Positions 33,429-41,956 are shown, counted from the first letter of the stretch. The stretch: DNA of 64,000 nt from Polaribacter sp. MED152 (GCF_000152945.2 NC_020830.1:2056501-2120500); one strand, 5' to 3'. Numbers and translations: made by a program. The notes: generated from the letters alone by a model not told the origin.

Positions 33429-33650
33429 ATGATAGCAAGCAATATTTTTAAATGGATTGGTAGTTTATTCACAGATATTTTATTCATCCCTTTTAGATGG
33501 TTAAGATTAGAGGTTGCAACTGCAGATTTAGGATGGTGGATATCAAATGCTGTTAACTGGGCATTTTTAGTAGTGCTTTTAGTTTTATTCGCTTATTGGA
33601 TGAAGCAGTCTAAAAGATTTTTAGACGAAGGAACAGAAGATAGAGCATAA
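33429..33650 (+). CDS. DUF6341 family small membrane protein
   Basis: 73 residues. An amphipathic N-terminal segment 'FKWIGSLFTDILFIPFRWLR', then a clear membrane helix 'WISNAVNWAFLVVLLVLFAYWM' (shown in parts), and an acidic-basic tail. It matches the DUF6341 group of flavobacteria, always next to upp/DUF6427 and trmB in my memory. Function unknown; position and conservation suggest a partner of the DUF6427 protein. It is 9 bases before trmB, so it is co-transcribed. Confidence 0.8.
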   Translation: MIASNIFKWIGSLFTDILFIPFRWLRLEVATADLGWWISNAVNWAFLVVLLVLFAYWMKQSKRFLDEGTEDRA

Positions 33651-33659
33651 TTTAGCAAT

Positions 33660-34331
33660 TTGGGAAGTAAAAATAAACTGAAACGTTTTCAGGAAAATGA
33701 AACGTTTAAAAATGTCATTCAGCCAACTAGAGAAGAGGCTATAAACTACTTTTCTCACAAAGGTAAATGGCATTCTTTTTTTGGTAACAATAATCCTATT
33801 ATTGTAGAATTAGGTTGTGGTAAAGGTGAGTATACAATTGCTTTAGCTCGTAAAAATCCGAATAAAAATTATATTGGTATAGATATTAAAGGAGCTCGTT
33901 TTTGGAGAGGCGCAAAAACGGCCATTGAAGAAAATTTAGAAAACGTAGCTTTTGTAAGAACTCAAATTGAGTTGGTAGATTTTATTTTTGCAGAAAATGA
34001 AGTTTCAGAAATCTGGATTACTTTTCCAGATCCACAAATTAAGTACCAAAGAACAAAACATAGAATGACAAATTCTTCTTTCTTAAAGAAGTATAATAAG
34101 GTTTTAAAAGACGATGGTATCATTAATCTTAAAACCGATTCTGAGTTTATGCATGGGTATACTTTAGGGTTACTGCAAGGTGAAGGCCATGAAATTTTAT
34201 ATGCAAATCATAATGTATATAACAACGAAGGTGCACCAAAAGAGGTAACAGAAACCCAAACTTTTTACGAAAATCAATACTTAGAAGTAGGTAAATGGAT
34301 TACTTACATTCAATTTCGCTTAAAGTACTAA
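33660..34331 (+). CDS. trmB: tRNA (guanine46-N7)-methyltransferase, TTG start
   Basis: 223 residues. It methylates G46 in the variable loop of tRNAs using SAM. 'PIIVELGCGKGEYTIALA' is the SAM-binding motif I, 'NYIGIDIKGARFWRGAKTA' motif II, 'IWITFPDPQIKYQRTKHRM' the TrmB catalytic stretch. The start is TTG at 33660: it yields GSKNKLKRFQENETF, the usual start of flavobacterial TrmB, and no ATG is available upstream in frame before the DUF6341 stop. Confidence 0.95.
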   Translation: MGSKNKLKRFQENETFKNVIQPTREEAINYFSHKGKWHSFFGNNNPIIVELGCGKGEYTIALARKNPNKNYIGIDIKGARFWRGAKTAIEENLENVAFVRTQIELVDFIFAENEVSEIWITFPDPQIKYQRTKHRMTNSSFLKKYNKVLKDDGIINLKTDSEFMHGYTLGLLQGEGHEILYANHNVYNNEGAPKEVTETQTFYENQYLEVGKWITYIQFRLKY

Positions 34332-34373
34332 GCAAATTCTTTATTCTTTTTAGTTATTTCATATCTTCACAAC

Positions 34374-34709
34374 ATGAAGAAATCTGATAATTTTTTCGAA
34401 AAAGTATATGATGTTGCACGTAAAATTCCTTCAGGAAGAGTTACAAGTTATGGCGCAATTGCAATTTATTTAGGAGCAGCGAGATCTGCAAGAATGGTAG
34501 GTTGGGCTATGAATAACTCTCACAATCAACAGCAAGAAGTACCTGCACATAGAGTTGTAAATAAAAAAGGTTTGCTTACAGGCAAACATCATTTTAATGG
34601 TACAAACCTTATGCAACAATTGTTAGAAAATGAAGGTATTGTTGTGGTAGATAATCAAATTCAAAACCTAGAAACTATATTCTGGAATCCATCAGAAGAA
34701 TTAAAATAA
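34374..34709 (+). CDS. Alkyltransferase-like protein (MGMT family without active Cys)
   Basis: 111 residues, the DNA-binding C-terminal half of O6-methylguanine methyltransferases. It shows 'IPSGRVTSYGAIAIYLGAARSARMVGWAMN' (in pieces, 19-48) and then 'VPAHRVVNKKG', in which Ala58 replaces the acceptor Cys of PCHRV. Such ATL proteins cannot remove the alkyl group but bind and flag O6-alkylguanine for nucleotide-excision repair. The -7-like TATCTTCA (34362-34369) is 4 bases before the ATG. It follows trmB by 42 bases. Confidence 0.9.
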   Translation: MKKSDNFFEKVYDVARKIPSGRVTSYGAIAIYLGAARSARMVGWAMNNSHNQQQEVPAHRVVNKKGLLTGKHHFNGTNLMQQLLENEGIVVVDNQIQNLETIFWNPSEELK

Positions 34710-34772
34710 ACTCCTCTTATAAAAGCATAAATTTTCACAATTTATTCACTTTATTATCTTGTAGTTAAGACG

Positions 34773-34780
34773 TATCTTTG
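34773..34780 (+). promoter_or_regulatory. -7 element of the mrp unit
   Basis: TATCTTTG (exact TAnnTTTG) 65 bases before the mrp ATG. A 7-bp hairpin (TTAGAAT 34808-34814 with ATTCTAA 34823-34829) follows in the leader. Confidence 0.55.
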
Positions 34781-34845
34781 TAATCAAGATTAAATAAAAA
34801 TAAGTCTTTAGAATTTTAATATATTCTAAGAACTAAATATAAATT

Positions 34846-35985
34846 ATGAGTTTTAAAAAGCAAGATATTTATTCAGCATTAGAAACTATTACAGCACCTG
34901 GAGAAGGTAAAAGCTTAATAGAAAACAACAATGTTACAAATGTGGTTATTTTTGGTGATGAGGTTAATGTAGATGTTACAATAAGCAACCCAACATTACA
35001 AGCAAAAAAGAAAATTGAATCTGAGATAACCAAAGCAATTAAAACCAATGTTTCAGAAAAAATTGAGGTAAAAATCAATTTAAAGGTAGAAAAACCAGTA
35101 GAAAAGAAAGACCCAAATTTAATTAGAGGTAAAGAAATACCAAATATTAAAAATATTATTGCAGTAGCTTCTGGTAAAGGTGGTGTAGGTAAATCTACCA
35201 TAACTGCAAATACTGCTATTTCTTTAGCAAAAATGGGTTTTAGTGTTGGTGTTTTAGATGCAGATGTATATGGGCCATCACAACATATAATGTTCGATGT
35301 AGAAAAAGAAAGACCACTTTCTGTAAATGTAGATGGGCGTTCTAAAATGAAACCTGTAGAAAATTACGGAGTAAAATTATTGTCTTTGGGCTTTTTTACA
35401 AATCCAGACCAAGCTGTAATTTGGAGAGGGCCAATGGCATCTAAGGCATTAAATCAATTAATTTTTGATGCAGCTTGGGGTGAGTTAGATTTTTTATTGA
35501 TTGATTTACCTCCAGGAACAGGAGACGTGCATTTATCAATAGTACAAGCCTTGCCAATTAATGGAGCAGTTGTAGTTTCAACGCCACAAAATATTGCTTT
35601 AGCAGATGCTAAAAAAGGAGTTGCAATGTTTCAACAAGATAGCATTAAAGTACCAGTTTTAGGTATTATAGAAAATATGGCCTACTTTACACCAGAAGAA
35701 TTACCAGATAATAAATACTATATTTTTGGTAAAGATGGTGCTAAAAACTTGGCAGAAGACATTAATACTAAGTTCTTAGGAGAAGTTCCTTTAGTGCAAA
35801 GTATAAGAGAATCTGGAGATGTTGGGCACCCTGTAGCATTGCAAGAAGGTACAGTTTTAGAAACTGCATTTAGCGATATTACCAAAGAAATGGTTGCACA
35901 ATTATTAGAAAGAAATAAAAATTTACCACCTACAGAAGTTGTAAGAATTACTACAATGAGTGGCTGTAGTTCAGTTAAAAAATAA
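34846..35985 (+). CDS. mrp: Mrp/ApbC-type iron-sulfur cluster carrier ATPase
   Basis: 379 residues. N-terminal DUF59 (MIP18) domain at about 1-85, then a ParA-like P-loop NTPase with 'AVASGKGGVGKSTITANTA' (Walker A), 'GVLDADVYGPSQHIMF', and 'FLLIDLPPGTGDVHLSI'. These proteins hold and pass on Fe-S clusters in the cytosol. The next gene, 4 bases on, is a NifU-type scaffold, consistent with a shared role. The C-terminal tail has only one Cys (SGCSS). A trusted family call. Confidence 0.95.
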   Translation: MSFKKQDIYSALETITAPGEGKSLIENNNVTNVVIFGDEVNVDVTISNPTLQAKKKIESEITKAIKTNVSEKIEVKINLKVEKPVEKKDPNLIRGKEIPNIKNIIAVASGKGGVGKSTITANTAISLAKMGFSVGVLDADVYGPSQHIMFDVEKERPLSVNVDGRSKMKPVENYGVKLLSLGFFTNPDQAVIWRGPMASKALNQLIFDAAWGELDFLLIDLPPGTGDVHLSIVQALPINGAVVVSTPQNIALADAKKGVAMFQQDSIKVPVLGIIENMAYFTPEELPDNKYYIFGKDGAKNLAEDINTKFLGEVPLVQSIRESGDVGHPVALQEGTVLETAFSDITKEMVAQLLERNKNLPPTEVVRITTMSGCSSVKK

Positions 35986-35989
35986 GATT

Positions 35990-36226
35990 ATGACAGCACA
36001 AGAAATACATAATAACGTAGAAAAAGCGTTAGATGAAATTCGTCCTTTTTTAATGAGTGATGGAGGAAACATTAAGTTGCTTTCCATAGAAGATGCCATT
36101 GTAAAAGTACAATTGCAAGGTGCATGTACAGGTTGTTCTGTAAACCAAATGACCTTAAAAAACGGTGTAGAAGCTACCATTAAAAAGTACGCTCCACAAA
36201 TAGAGCAAGTAATAAACGTTGCTTAA
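35990..36226 (+). CDS. NifU-like C-terminal domain protein (Nfu type)
   Basis: 78 residues from the ATG at 35990, 4 bases after the mrp stop; an upstream in-frame start at 35960 lies inside mrp and is not credible. The single domain holds the Fe-S scaffold motif 'GACTGCSVNQMTLKNGVE' with CxxC, preceded by 'EIRPFLMSDGGNIKLLSIED'. Nfu proteins assemble or carry 4Fe-4S clusters. It is co-transcribed with mrp. Downstream, a structured intergenic element (36241-36320) separates it from the next gene. Confidence 0.95.
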   Translation: MTAQEIHNNVEKALDEIRPFLMSDGGNIKLLSIEDAIVKVQLQGACTGCSVNQMTLKNGVEATIKKYAPQIEQVINVA

Positions 36227-36240
36227 TTAAATTTTTATTC

Positions 36241-36320
36241 GGGCGTTACCTAAAGGTCAGGCTTTACATTATATCTTTTTTGTGAAAAACAAAAAAGGAT
36301 GTCACTACAATCCTTAACGC
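36241..36320 (+). repeat. Structured intergenic element, GGGCGTTACC...TAACGC type
   Basis: An 80-base unit closed by GCGTTA (36243-36248) with TAACGC (36315-36320). Inside are ACC-TAAA-GGT (36248-36257), a perfect 9-bp hairpin CTTTTTTGT/ACAAAAAAG with loop GAAAA (36275-36297), and AAGGAT/ATCCTT (36295-36315), which competes with it. I recall near-identical start and end modules scattered between genes in many flavobacterial genomes; only one copy is here. It may double as a terminator. Confidence 0.55.
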
Positions 36321-36350
36321 GCTCAGCAAACTCAAAATATTTTTATCAAA

Positions 36351-37406
36351 ATGATAAAAACAGATATATTAATAATAGGTGCAGGACCAACAGGTTTATT
36401 TACGGTTTTCGAAGCAGGTTTATTAAAACTGCGTTGTCATTTAATAGATGCTTTACCACAAGCAGGTGGTCAGTGTTCAGAAATTTATCCTAAAAAACCT
36501 ATTTATGATATTCCTGCCTATCCAGAAATTTTAGCAGGCGATTTAACAGATAAATTGTTAGAACAATCTAAACAATTTGAGCCAGGTTTTACATTAGGAG
36601 AAAGAGCAGAAACTATAGATAAGCAAGAAGATGGTTCTTTTATAGTTACTACAAACAAAGGCACAAAGCACCATGCACCAGTAGTTGCAATTGCAGGTGG
36701 TTTAGGTTCTTTTGAGCCAAGAAAACCACCTATACCAAACATTGCAGATTTTGAAGACAAAGGTGTAGAGTATATTATTAGAGACCCAGAAGTGTATCGT
36801 AACAAAAATGTAGTCATTTCTGGTGGTGGAGATTCTGCTTTAGATTGGTCTATATTCTTAACAGATGTTGCAGCATCTGTAACTTTAATTCATAGAAGAA
36901 ATGAGTTTAGAGGTGCTTTAGATTCTGTAGATAAAGTTCAAGAATTAAAAGATGCAGGTAAAATTCGCTTAATTACGCCAGCAGAAGTTATTGGTATTTC
37001 TGGTAAAGAAAAAGTAACAGCTGTTGAAGTGAAGCAAAAAGATAAAGAGAATTTTATCATTGAAACAGATCATTTTATTCCATTATTTGGGTTGTCACCT
37101 AAATTAGGGCCAATAGGTAGTTGGGGCTTAGAAATAGAGAAAAATGCTATTAAAGTAAACAATGCTTTAGACTATCAAACCAACATTCCTGGTATTTATG
37201 CAATTGGAGATGTAAATACTTATCCAGGTAAATTAAAGTTAATTTTATGTGGTTTTCATGAGGCAACTTTAATGTGTCAAAGTGCATACAAGCGTATTTT
37301 TCCAGATAAAAAATATGTTATGAAATACACAACAGTGGGTGGAGTAGATGGTTTTGATGGTACAAGAAAAGAAGCACCAAAGGCCGTAATTAAAAAAATT
37401 GAGTAA
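36351..37406 (+). CDS. FAD/NAD(P)-dependent oxidoreductase, TrxB-like ferredoxin-NADP reductase type
   Basis: 351 residues. FAD-binding 'DILIIGAGPTGLFTVFEAGLL' (4-24, shown in part), NAD(P)-binding 'NVVISGGGDSALDWSIFL' and the C-terminal FAD-contacting 'IPGIYAIGDVNTYPGKLKLI'. There is no redox CxxC pair, which excludes thioredoxin reductase and fits the TrxB-like ferredoxin-NADP reductases of Bacillus and Chlorobi. It would supply or take electrons from ferredoxin. It follows the mrp-nfu pair and precedes aromatic-catabolism genes; which it serves is unclear. Confidence 0.9.
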   Translation: MIKTDILIIGAGPTGLFTVFEAGLLKLRCHLIDALPQAGGQCSEIYPKKPIYDIPAYPEILAGDLTDKLLEQSKQFEPGFTLGERAETIDKQEDGSFIVTTNKGTKHHAPVVAIAGGLGSFEPRKPPIPNIADFEDKGVEYIIRDPEVYRNKNVVISGGGDSALDWSIFLTDVAASVTLIHRRNEFRGALDSVDKVQELKDAGKIRLITPAEVIGISGKEKVTAVEVKQKDKENFIIETDHFIPLFGLSPKLGPIGSWGLEIEKNAIKVNNALDYQTNIPGIYAIGDVNTYPGKLKLILCGFHEATLMCQSAYKRIFPDKKYVMKYTTVGGVDGFDGTRKEAPKAVIKKIE

Positions 37407-37650
37407 TTTAATACTTACTTAACAGCCTCAATTTGTATTATATTTAATAAACTTCTTTAGTTTTCATACCTTTGTTAAAACTACGAAATCGATTAAGATG
37501 TTTTCAGATTTACTTTCTTATCTAAAATTCTTAATAAAGCGCAATCCAGAATGAGCGTTTAATGTATGAGTTTTGCAAACTAAAGATATAGCAGTTAGTG
37601 TTTAACGCTACTTTGTTATATTATTTATTAACGTATAAATACATTAGAAA
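37407..37650 (+). other. Intergenic region upstream of hmgA with promoter-like box, tiny ORF and palindrome
   Basis: TACCTTTG (37467-37474) is an exact -7 element. An 18-codon ORF, MFSDLLSYLKFLIKRNPE, runs 37499-37555 and may be by chance. The imperfect palindrome TAGTGTTTAACGCTA (37596-37610) overlaps CTACTTTG, a second possible -7 box, 40 bases before the hmgA ATG, a good place for a repressor operator. Nothing else is seen. Confidence 0.4.
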
Positions 37651-38808
37651 ATGCCTTTTTATCATAAATTAGGAGAAATTCCACCTAAAAGACACACACA
37701 ATTTCGTAAAAAAGACGGTAGTTTATATTACGAACAATTATTTGGTACTATTGGTTTTGATGGTATGTCTACCAACAGTTATCATGAACACAGACCAACA
37801 ATGGTTAAAAAAATAGGGAAACAGTACTCTGTTAAACCTAAAATTGCAAAAGCCAATAACATTCAATCTTACAGATTTAGAGGTTTCCAAGTAAAACCAG
37901 AAAACGATTATTTAGATAGCAGAAAAGTAGTGCTTACAAACTCTGATTGTAACATTATATTATCAGCACCAAAAAAATCGACAGAAGACTATTTTTATAA
38001 AAATACAGATGCAGATGAGGTTATTTTTATTCACAAAGGTTCTGGTAAATTAAGAACACATCTTGGAAATATTGATTTTAAGTATGGAGATTATTTAGTA
38101 ATTCCAAGAGGAATTATTTACAAGTTAGATTTTGATGACGAAAATAATCGTCTTTTTATAGTTGAATCATACAGTCCTGTTTATACTCCAAAACGTTATA
38201 GAAATTGGTTTGGGCAATTGTTAGAGCATTCACCATTTTGCGAGCGTGATTTAAGAAGGCCTTATGAGCTGGAAACCTACAATGAATTAGGAGATTTCTT
38301 AATTAAAGTGAAAAAACAAGGAGAAATTATAGAAATGACTTACGCTTCTCATCCTTTTGATGTAGTAGGTTATGATGGTTATAACTTCCCTTATGCTTTT
38401 TCTATTCACGATTTTGAACCAATAACAGGTAGAATACATCAACCACCTCCAGTTCATCAAACTTTTGAAACAAATGCTTTTGTAATTTGTAGTTTTGTGC
38501 CACGTTTGTATGATTATCATCCAAATTCAATTCCTGCACCTTACAATCATAGTAATATAGATTCAGATGAGGTTTTATATTATGTAGATGGTGATTTTAT
38601 GAGCAGAAATGATATCGATCAAGGACACATTTCATTACATCCTGCAGGTATTCCTCATGGTCCACATCCTGGAGCAACAGAAAGAAGCATAGGTCACACA
38701 TCAACAGAAGAATTAGCAGTAATGGTAGATACATTTAAGCCATTACAAGTAACAGAAGAAGCTATGAAAATTGCTGACGAAGATTATTATAAATCTTGGT
38801 TAGAATAA
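37651..38808 (+). CDS. hmgA: Homogentisate 1,2-dioxygenase
   Basis: 385 residues. It opens the ring of homogentisate to maleylacetoacetate with Fe(II) and O2, a step in tyrosine and phenylalanine breakdown. The cupin core shows 'NTDADEVIFIHKGSGKLRT', 'DYLVIPRGIIYKLDF', 'QPPPVHQTFETNAFVICSFVPR', 'SDEVLYYVDGDFMSR' and 'ISLHPAGIPHGPHPG', which carry the iron-binding Glu and His residues. It is shorter than the ~430-residue human enzyme, as is usual in Bacteroidota. hpd follows 19 bases later. Maleylacetoacetate isomerase and fumarylacetoacetase genes are not in the window. Confidence 0.95.
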   Translation: MPFYHKLGEIPPKRHTQFRKKDGSLYYEQLFGTIGFDGMSTNSYHEHRPTMVKKIGKQYSVKPKIAKANNIQSYRFRGFQVKPENDYLDSRKVVLTNSDCNIILSAPKKSTEDYFYKNTDADEVIFIHKGSGKLRTHLGNIDFKYGDYLVIPRGIIYKLDFDDENNRLFIVESYSPVYTPKRYRNWFGQLLEHSPFCERDLRRPYELETYNELGDFLIKVKKQGEIIEMTYASHPFDVVGYDGYNFPYAFSIHDFEPITGRIHQPPPVHQTFETNAFVICSFVPRLYDYHPNSIPAPYNHSNIDSDEVLYYVDGDFMSRNDIDQGHISLHPAGIPHGPHPGATERSIGHTSTEELAVMVDTFKPLQVTEEAMKIADEDYYKSWLE

Positions 38809-38827
38809 TCAATCAATAATAAAAAAA

Positions 38828-39988
38828 ATGTCAAAAAAAATAGAATCAGTAAACTACGGTTTAGAAAAAATATTTGAAGGAGCTCAAGACTTTCTTCCAT
38901 TGTTAGGTACAGATTATGTAGAGTTTTATGTAGGTAATGCAAAACAAGCTGCACACTTTTATAAAACAGCATTTGGGTTTCAATCTTATGCATATAGAGG
39001 TTTAGAAACTGGTGCAACAGACTCTGTAAGCTATGTGCTTACTCAAGACAAAATAAAACTAATTTTAACAACACCATTAAACAGTAAATCACCAATAAAC
39101 GATCATATTGTAAAACATGGTGATGGAGTTAAAGTTGTTGCACTTTGGGTAGAAGATGCTAGAAAAGCTTATGAAGAAACAACTTCTAGAGGTGCTAAAT
39201 CTTATATGGAGCCAACTGTAGAATCAGATGAATTTGGTGAAGTTGTAAGAGCAGGAATTTATACTTATGGTGAAACTGTGCACATGTTTGTAGAGCGTAA
39301 AAATTATAATGGTGTATTCTTACCAGGTTTTCAAAAATGGGAATCAGATTATAATCCGCCAACTGCAGGCTTAAAATATATAGATCATATGGTTGGTAAT
39401 GTAGGATGGAACCAAATGGATGTTTGGGTAAAATTCTACGAAGATGTGATGGGCTTTGTTAACTTTTTATCTTTTGATGATAAGCAAATTCACACAGAAT
39501 ATTCTGCCTTAATGAGTAAAGTAATGTCTAATGGAAATGGACGAATTAAATTCCCAATAAACGAACCTGCAGAAGGTAAAAAACGCTCGCAAATAGAAGA
39601 ATATTTAGACTTTTATGAAGGTGCAGGCGTGCAACATATTGCAGTTGCTACTGACGATATTATAAAAACCGTATCTCAATTGCGTGCAAATGGAGTAGAA
39701 TTTTTATCAATTCCACCAGAAGATTATTATCATCAAGTGCCTGTTAGATTATCTGCTTTTAGTCATGAATTAGCAGAAGATATAGAAAAGTTGAAATCTT
39801 TAGGGATTATGATAGATGCAGATGAAGAAGGGTATCTACTTCAAATTTTTACCAAACCTGTAGAAGATAGACCAACATTATTCTTTGAAATTATTCAAAG
39901 AATGGGAGCCAAAGGTTTTGGTGCTGGTAATTTTAAAGCCCTTTTTGAATCAATAGAAAGAGAACAACAAAAAAGAGGAACGCTTTAA
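38828..39988 (+). CDS. hpd: 4-hydroxyphenylpyruvate dioxygenase
   Basis: 386 residues. It turns 4-hydroxyphenylpyruvate into homogentisate, feeding HmgA encoded just upstream. Two VOC (glyoxalase-like) domains: 28-150 and 180-360. The Fe(II) triad is His187 (YIDHMVG), His270 (VQHIAVATDD) and Glu354 (LFFEIIQR). 'FGAGNFKALFESIEREQ' is the C-terminal gating helix. Length is normal. The gene order hmgA-hpd followed by kynA places aromatic amino-acid breakdown in one block. Confidence 0.97.
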   Translation: MSKKIESVNYGLEKIFEGAQDFLPLLGTDYVEFYVGNAKQAAHFYKTAFGFQSYAYRGLETGATDSVSYVLTQDKIKLILTTPLNSKSPINDHIVKHGDGVKVVALWVEDARKAYEETTSRGAKSYMEPTVESDEFGEVVRAGIYTYGETVHMFVERKNYNGVFLPGFQKWESDYNPPTAGLKYIDHMVGNVGWNQMDVWVKFYEDVMGFVNFLSFDDKQIHTEYSALMSKVMSNGNGRIKFPINEPAEGKKRSQIEEYLDFYEGAGVQHIAVATDDIIKTVSQLRANGVEFLSIPPEDYYHQVPVRLSAFSHELAEDIEKLKSLGIMIDADEEGYLLQIFTKPVEDRPTLFFEIIQRMGAKGFGAGNFKALFESIEREQQKRGTL

Positions 39989-40010
39989 AAAAGTAAAAAG
40001 AGAGAAAATA

Positions 40011-40056
40011 AAACCAAGAATCAAGAGTAAGTACTTTTGGTTCTTGGTTTTTTTGT
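40011..40056 (+). terminator. Terminator after hpd
   Basis: AACCAAGAA pairs with TTCTTGGTT across a 20-base loop that itself can form AGTA/TACT, then a T-run. It ends the hmgA-hpd unit. Confidence 0.85.
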
Positions 40057-40166
40057 TTTTAAAAATTTCACTCAATTTATAAACCTAACATTTGTATTTC
40101 CGCAAATAAATTAGATTTTCAAAAAAAAGTCTTGTTTCTTTGTTCTTATATCTTGATTCTAAAAAA

Positions 40167-41084
40167 ATGAATAGAGAAGAAATTTTAAAAGCCATAGAAG
40201 AAAAGTACGATAAATTAGGTGTGCCTGTAGATGCTATGCTAGAGGGTTTATTGCACAGTACACCAATTACATATTGGGATTATATTCAAACAGACGCTTT
40301 GTTAGGCTTGCAAACACCAAGAACCAATCAGCCAGATGAAATGGTTTTTATCATGTACCATCAAATAAATGAGCTTTTATTTAAAATGATTTTGTGGGAA
40401 ATTGAACAAGTTGCTAAAACTAACGAGGTTTCTGCAGACAAGTTTTCGATGCATTTAGATAGAATTAGTAGGTATTTTGATATGCTTTGTAGCTCTTTTG
40501 TGGTAATGACAGAAGGTATGGAAAGAGAGCAATATTTAAAATTTAGAAATACTTTAACACCTGCAAGTGGTTTTCAATCTGCACAATATAGAAAAGTAGA
40601 GTTTGCATCAACAGAATTGATTAATTTAATCGATGCTAGATATAGAGATACCATAGATCAAAATTCATCATTTAAAAATGCCTACAATCATTTGTATTGG
40701 CAAGCTGCAGGAAAAAATTATACAACTGGTCAAAAATCAACCTTATTAAATCTTTTTGAGAAAAAGTATAAAGGAGATTTTATTGATTTTATGGAAGATT
40801 ACAATGACATTAACTTGTCTTTAAAGTTCAAGCAGTTGCCAAAAGAGGTTCAGCAAAATAAAGATTTGATAAAAGCAATGCGTCATTATGACTATACTGT
40901 TAATGTAAAATGGGTAATGGCTCATTACAATGCAGCTGCAAAATATATTGGAGGAGATGACTCTGAACTTAAAGCAACTGGTGGTAGTAATTGGCGTAAA
41001 TACATGCATCCAAAATACCAGCGAAGAATCTTTTATCCTTATTTATGGTCTGAAGAAGAACTTAAAAATTGGGGAACGTTTTAA
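40167..41084 (+). CDS. kynA: Tryptophan 2,3-dioxygenase
   Basis: 305 residues from ATG 40167; an in-frame TTG at 40140 adds nine unlike residues. The heme enzyme opens the indole ring of tryptophan to N-formylkynurenine. Family marks: 'SPITYWDYIQTDALLGLQTPR'-type segment, 'FIMYHQINELLFKMILWEIE' (with active-site His), 'TLTPASGFQSAQYRKVE', and 'GGDDSELKATGGSNWRKYM'. This Bacteroidota/Xanthomonas-type enzyme is longer than the 270-280 minimum. It has its own terminator and is separated from hpd by another. No other kynurenine genes are here. Confidence 0.95.
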   Translation: MNREEILKAIEEKYDKLGVPVDAMLEGLLHSTPITYWDYIQTDALLGLQTPRTNQPDEMVFIMYHQINELLFKMILWEIEQVAKTNEVSADKFSMHLDRISRYFDMLCSSFVVMTEGMEREQYLKFRNTLTPASGFQSAQYRKVEFASTELINLIDARYRDTIDQNSSFKNAYNHLYWQAAGKNYTTGQKSTLLNLFEKKYKGDFIDFMEDYNDINLSLKFKQLPKEVQQNKDLIKAMRHYDYTVNVKWVMAHYNAAAKYIGGDDSELKATGGSNWRKYMHPKYQRRIFYPYLWSEEELKNWGTF

Positions 41085-41103
41085 ACCAAGATTACAATAA
41101 TAT

Positions 41104-41140
41104 AAACTCATTTTTACTTTTGTTTAAATGAGTTTTTTTG
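41104..41140 (+). terminator. Terminator after kynA
   Basis: AAACTCATTT (41104-41113) and AAATGAGTTT (41126-41135) with a 12-base loop and T-run. Confidence 0.88.
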
Positions 41141-41185
41141 TTTTGGAACAGTAATTGTCATTACTTTTTTATAAGTTTGAGAGTT

Positions 41186-41956
41186 ATGAAGAAAAAGACC
41201 CTTTTATTAATAGCCATATTTACAACTACGCTTTTTTTAGCGCAAGAAAAAACACCTGCATTCCAGTCTGGTGAATGGTTGCGTTATAAGATGAGTTATA
41301 GTGGGTTTTTAAGAGCAGGTTCTGCAATTTTAGAAGTAGATGAATCTGAAATTAATGGTAAAAAAGTGTACCATACTAAAGGTAAAGGCTGGACTTCTGG
41401 AATGATAAAATGGTTCTTTCAAGTAGAAGATTTGTATGAATCTTACTTTGATCAGGCAGAAACTAAACCTTATCTATTTAAAAGAAAAATTAACGAAGGT
41501 GGCTATAAAAAACATAGAATAACCTCTTTTAATTACCATTCTAATCAAGCCTATATTCAAGATTTTATAGCTCAAAAAGATACCACTGTTGCTTTTAGTA
41601 ATGTACAAGATGTGTTATCATCGTTTTATTTTTTAAGAAATCAAGACGTTAGTAACCTTACAAAAGGTGAAGAAATTAAGTTAGATATGTTTTTAGATTC
41701 GCAAGTGTATCCCTTCAAACTTAAATTTTTAGGAGAAGAAGTCATAAAAACAAAATTCGGAAAAGTAAATACGCTTATTTTTAGACCCTTAGTGCAGTCA
41801 GGTAGAGTGTTTAAAGAGCAAGAAAGTGTTACTATTTGGATTACTGATGATGCCAATAAAATACCAATTAAAATGAAAGCTTCTTTAACTGTAGGGTCTT
41901 TAAGAGCAGAATTAGAAGAATACAAAGGATTGGCAAATCCGTTTAAAAAGTTGTAA
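41186..41956 (+). CDS. DUF3108 domain exported protein
   Basis: 256 residues from ATG 41186 (a TTG at 41138 is inside the upstream region and is rejected). A signal peptide (1-19, ending FLAQ) precedes 'FQSGEWLRYKMSYSGFLRAGSAILEVDE', shown in part, the opening of the DUF3108 beta-barrel-like fold. 'VQDVLSSFYFLRNQDVSNLTKGEE' and 'WITDDANKIPIKMKA' are further marks. Function is not established; the fold resembles lipid-transport LolA-like barrels (weak inference). TAAGTTTG (41172-41179) is its -7 element. Confidence 0.88.
   Translation: MKKKTLLLIAIFTTTLFLAQEKTPAFQSGEWLRYKMSYSGFLRAGSAILEVDESEINGKKVYHTKGKGWTSGMIKWFFQVEDLYESYFDQAETKPYLFKRKINEGGYKKHRITSFNYHSNQAYIQDFIAQKDTTVAFSNVQDVLSSFYFLRNQDVSNLTKGEEIKLDMFLDSQVYPFKLKFLGEEVIKTKFGKVNTLIFRPLVQSGRVFKEQESVTIWITDDANKIPIKMKASLTVGSLRAELEEYKGLANPFKKL

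Noticed and set aside
36299..36493. 64-codon plus-strand ORF at the start of the ferredoxin-NADP reductase-like gene
   Set aside because: It is in another frame of that gene and starts inside the structured element; the composition is not protein-like.
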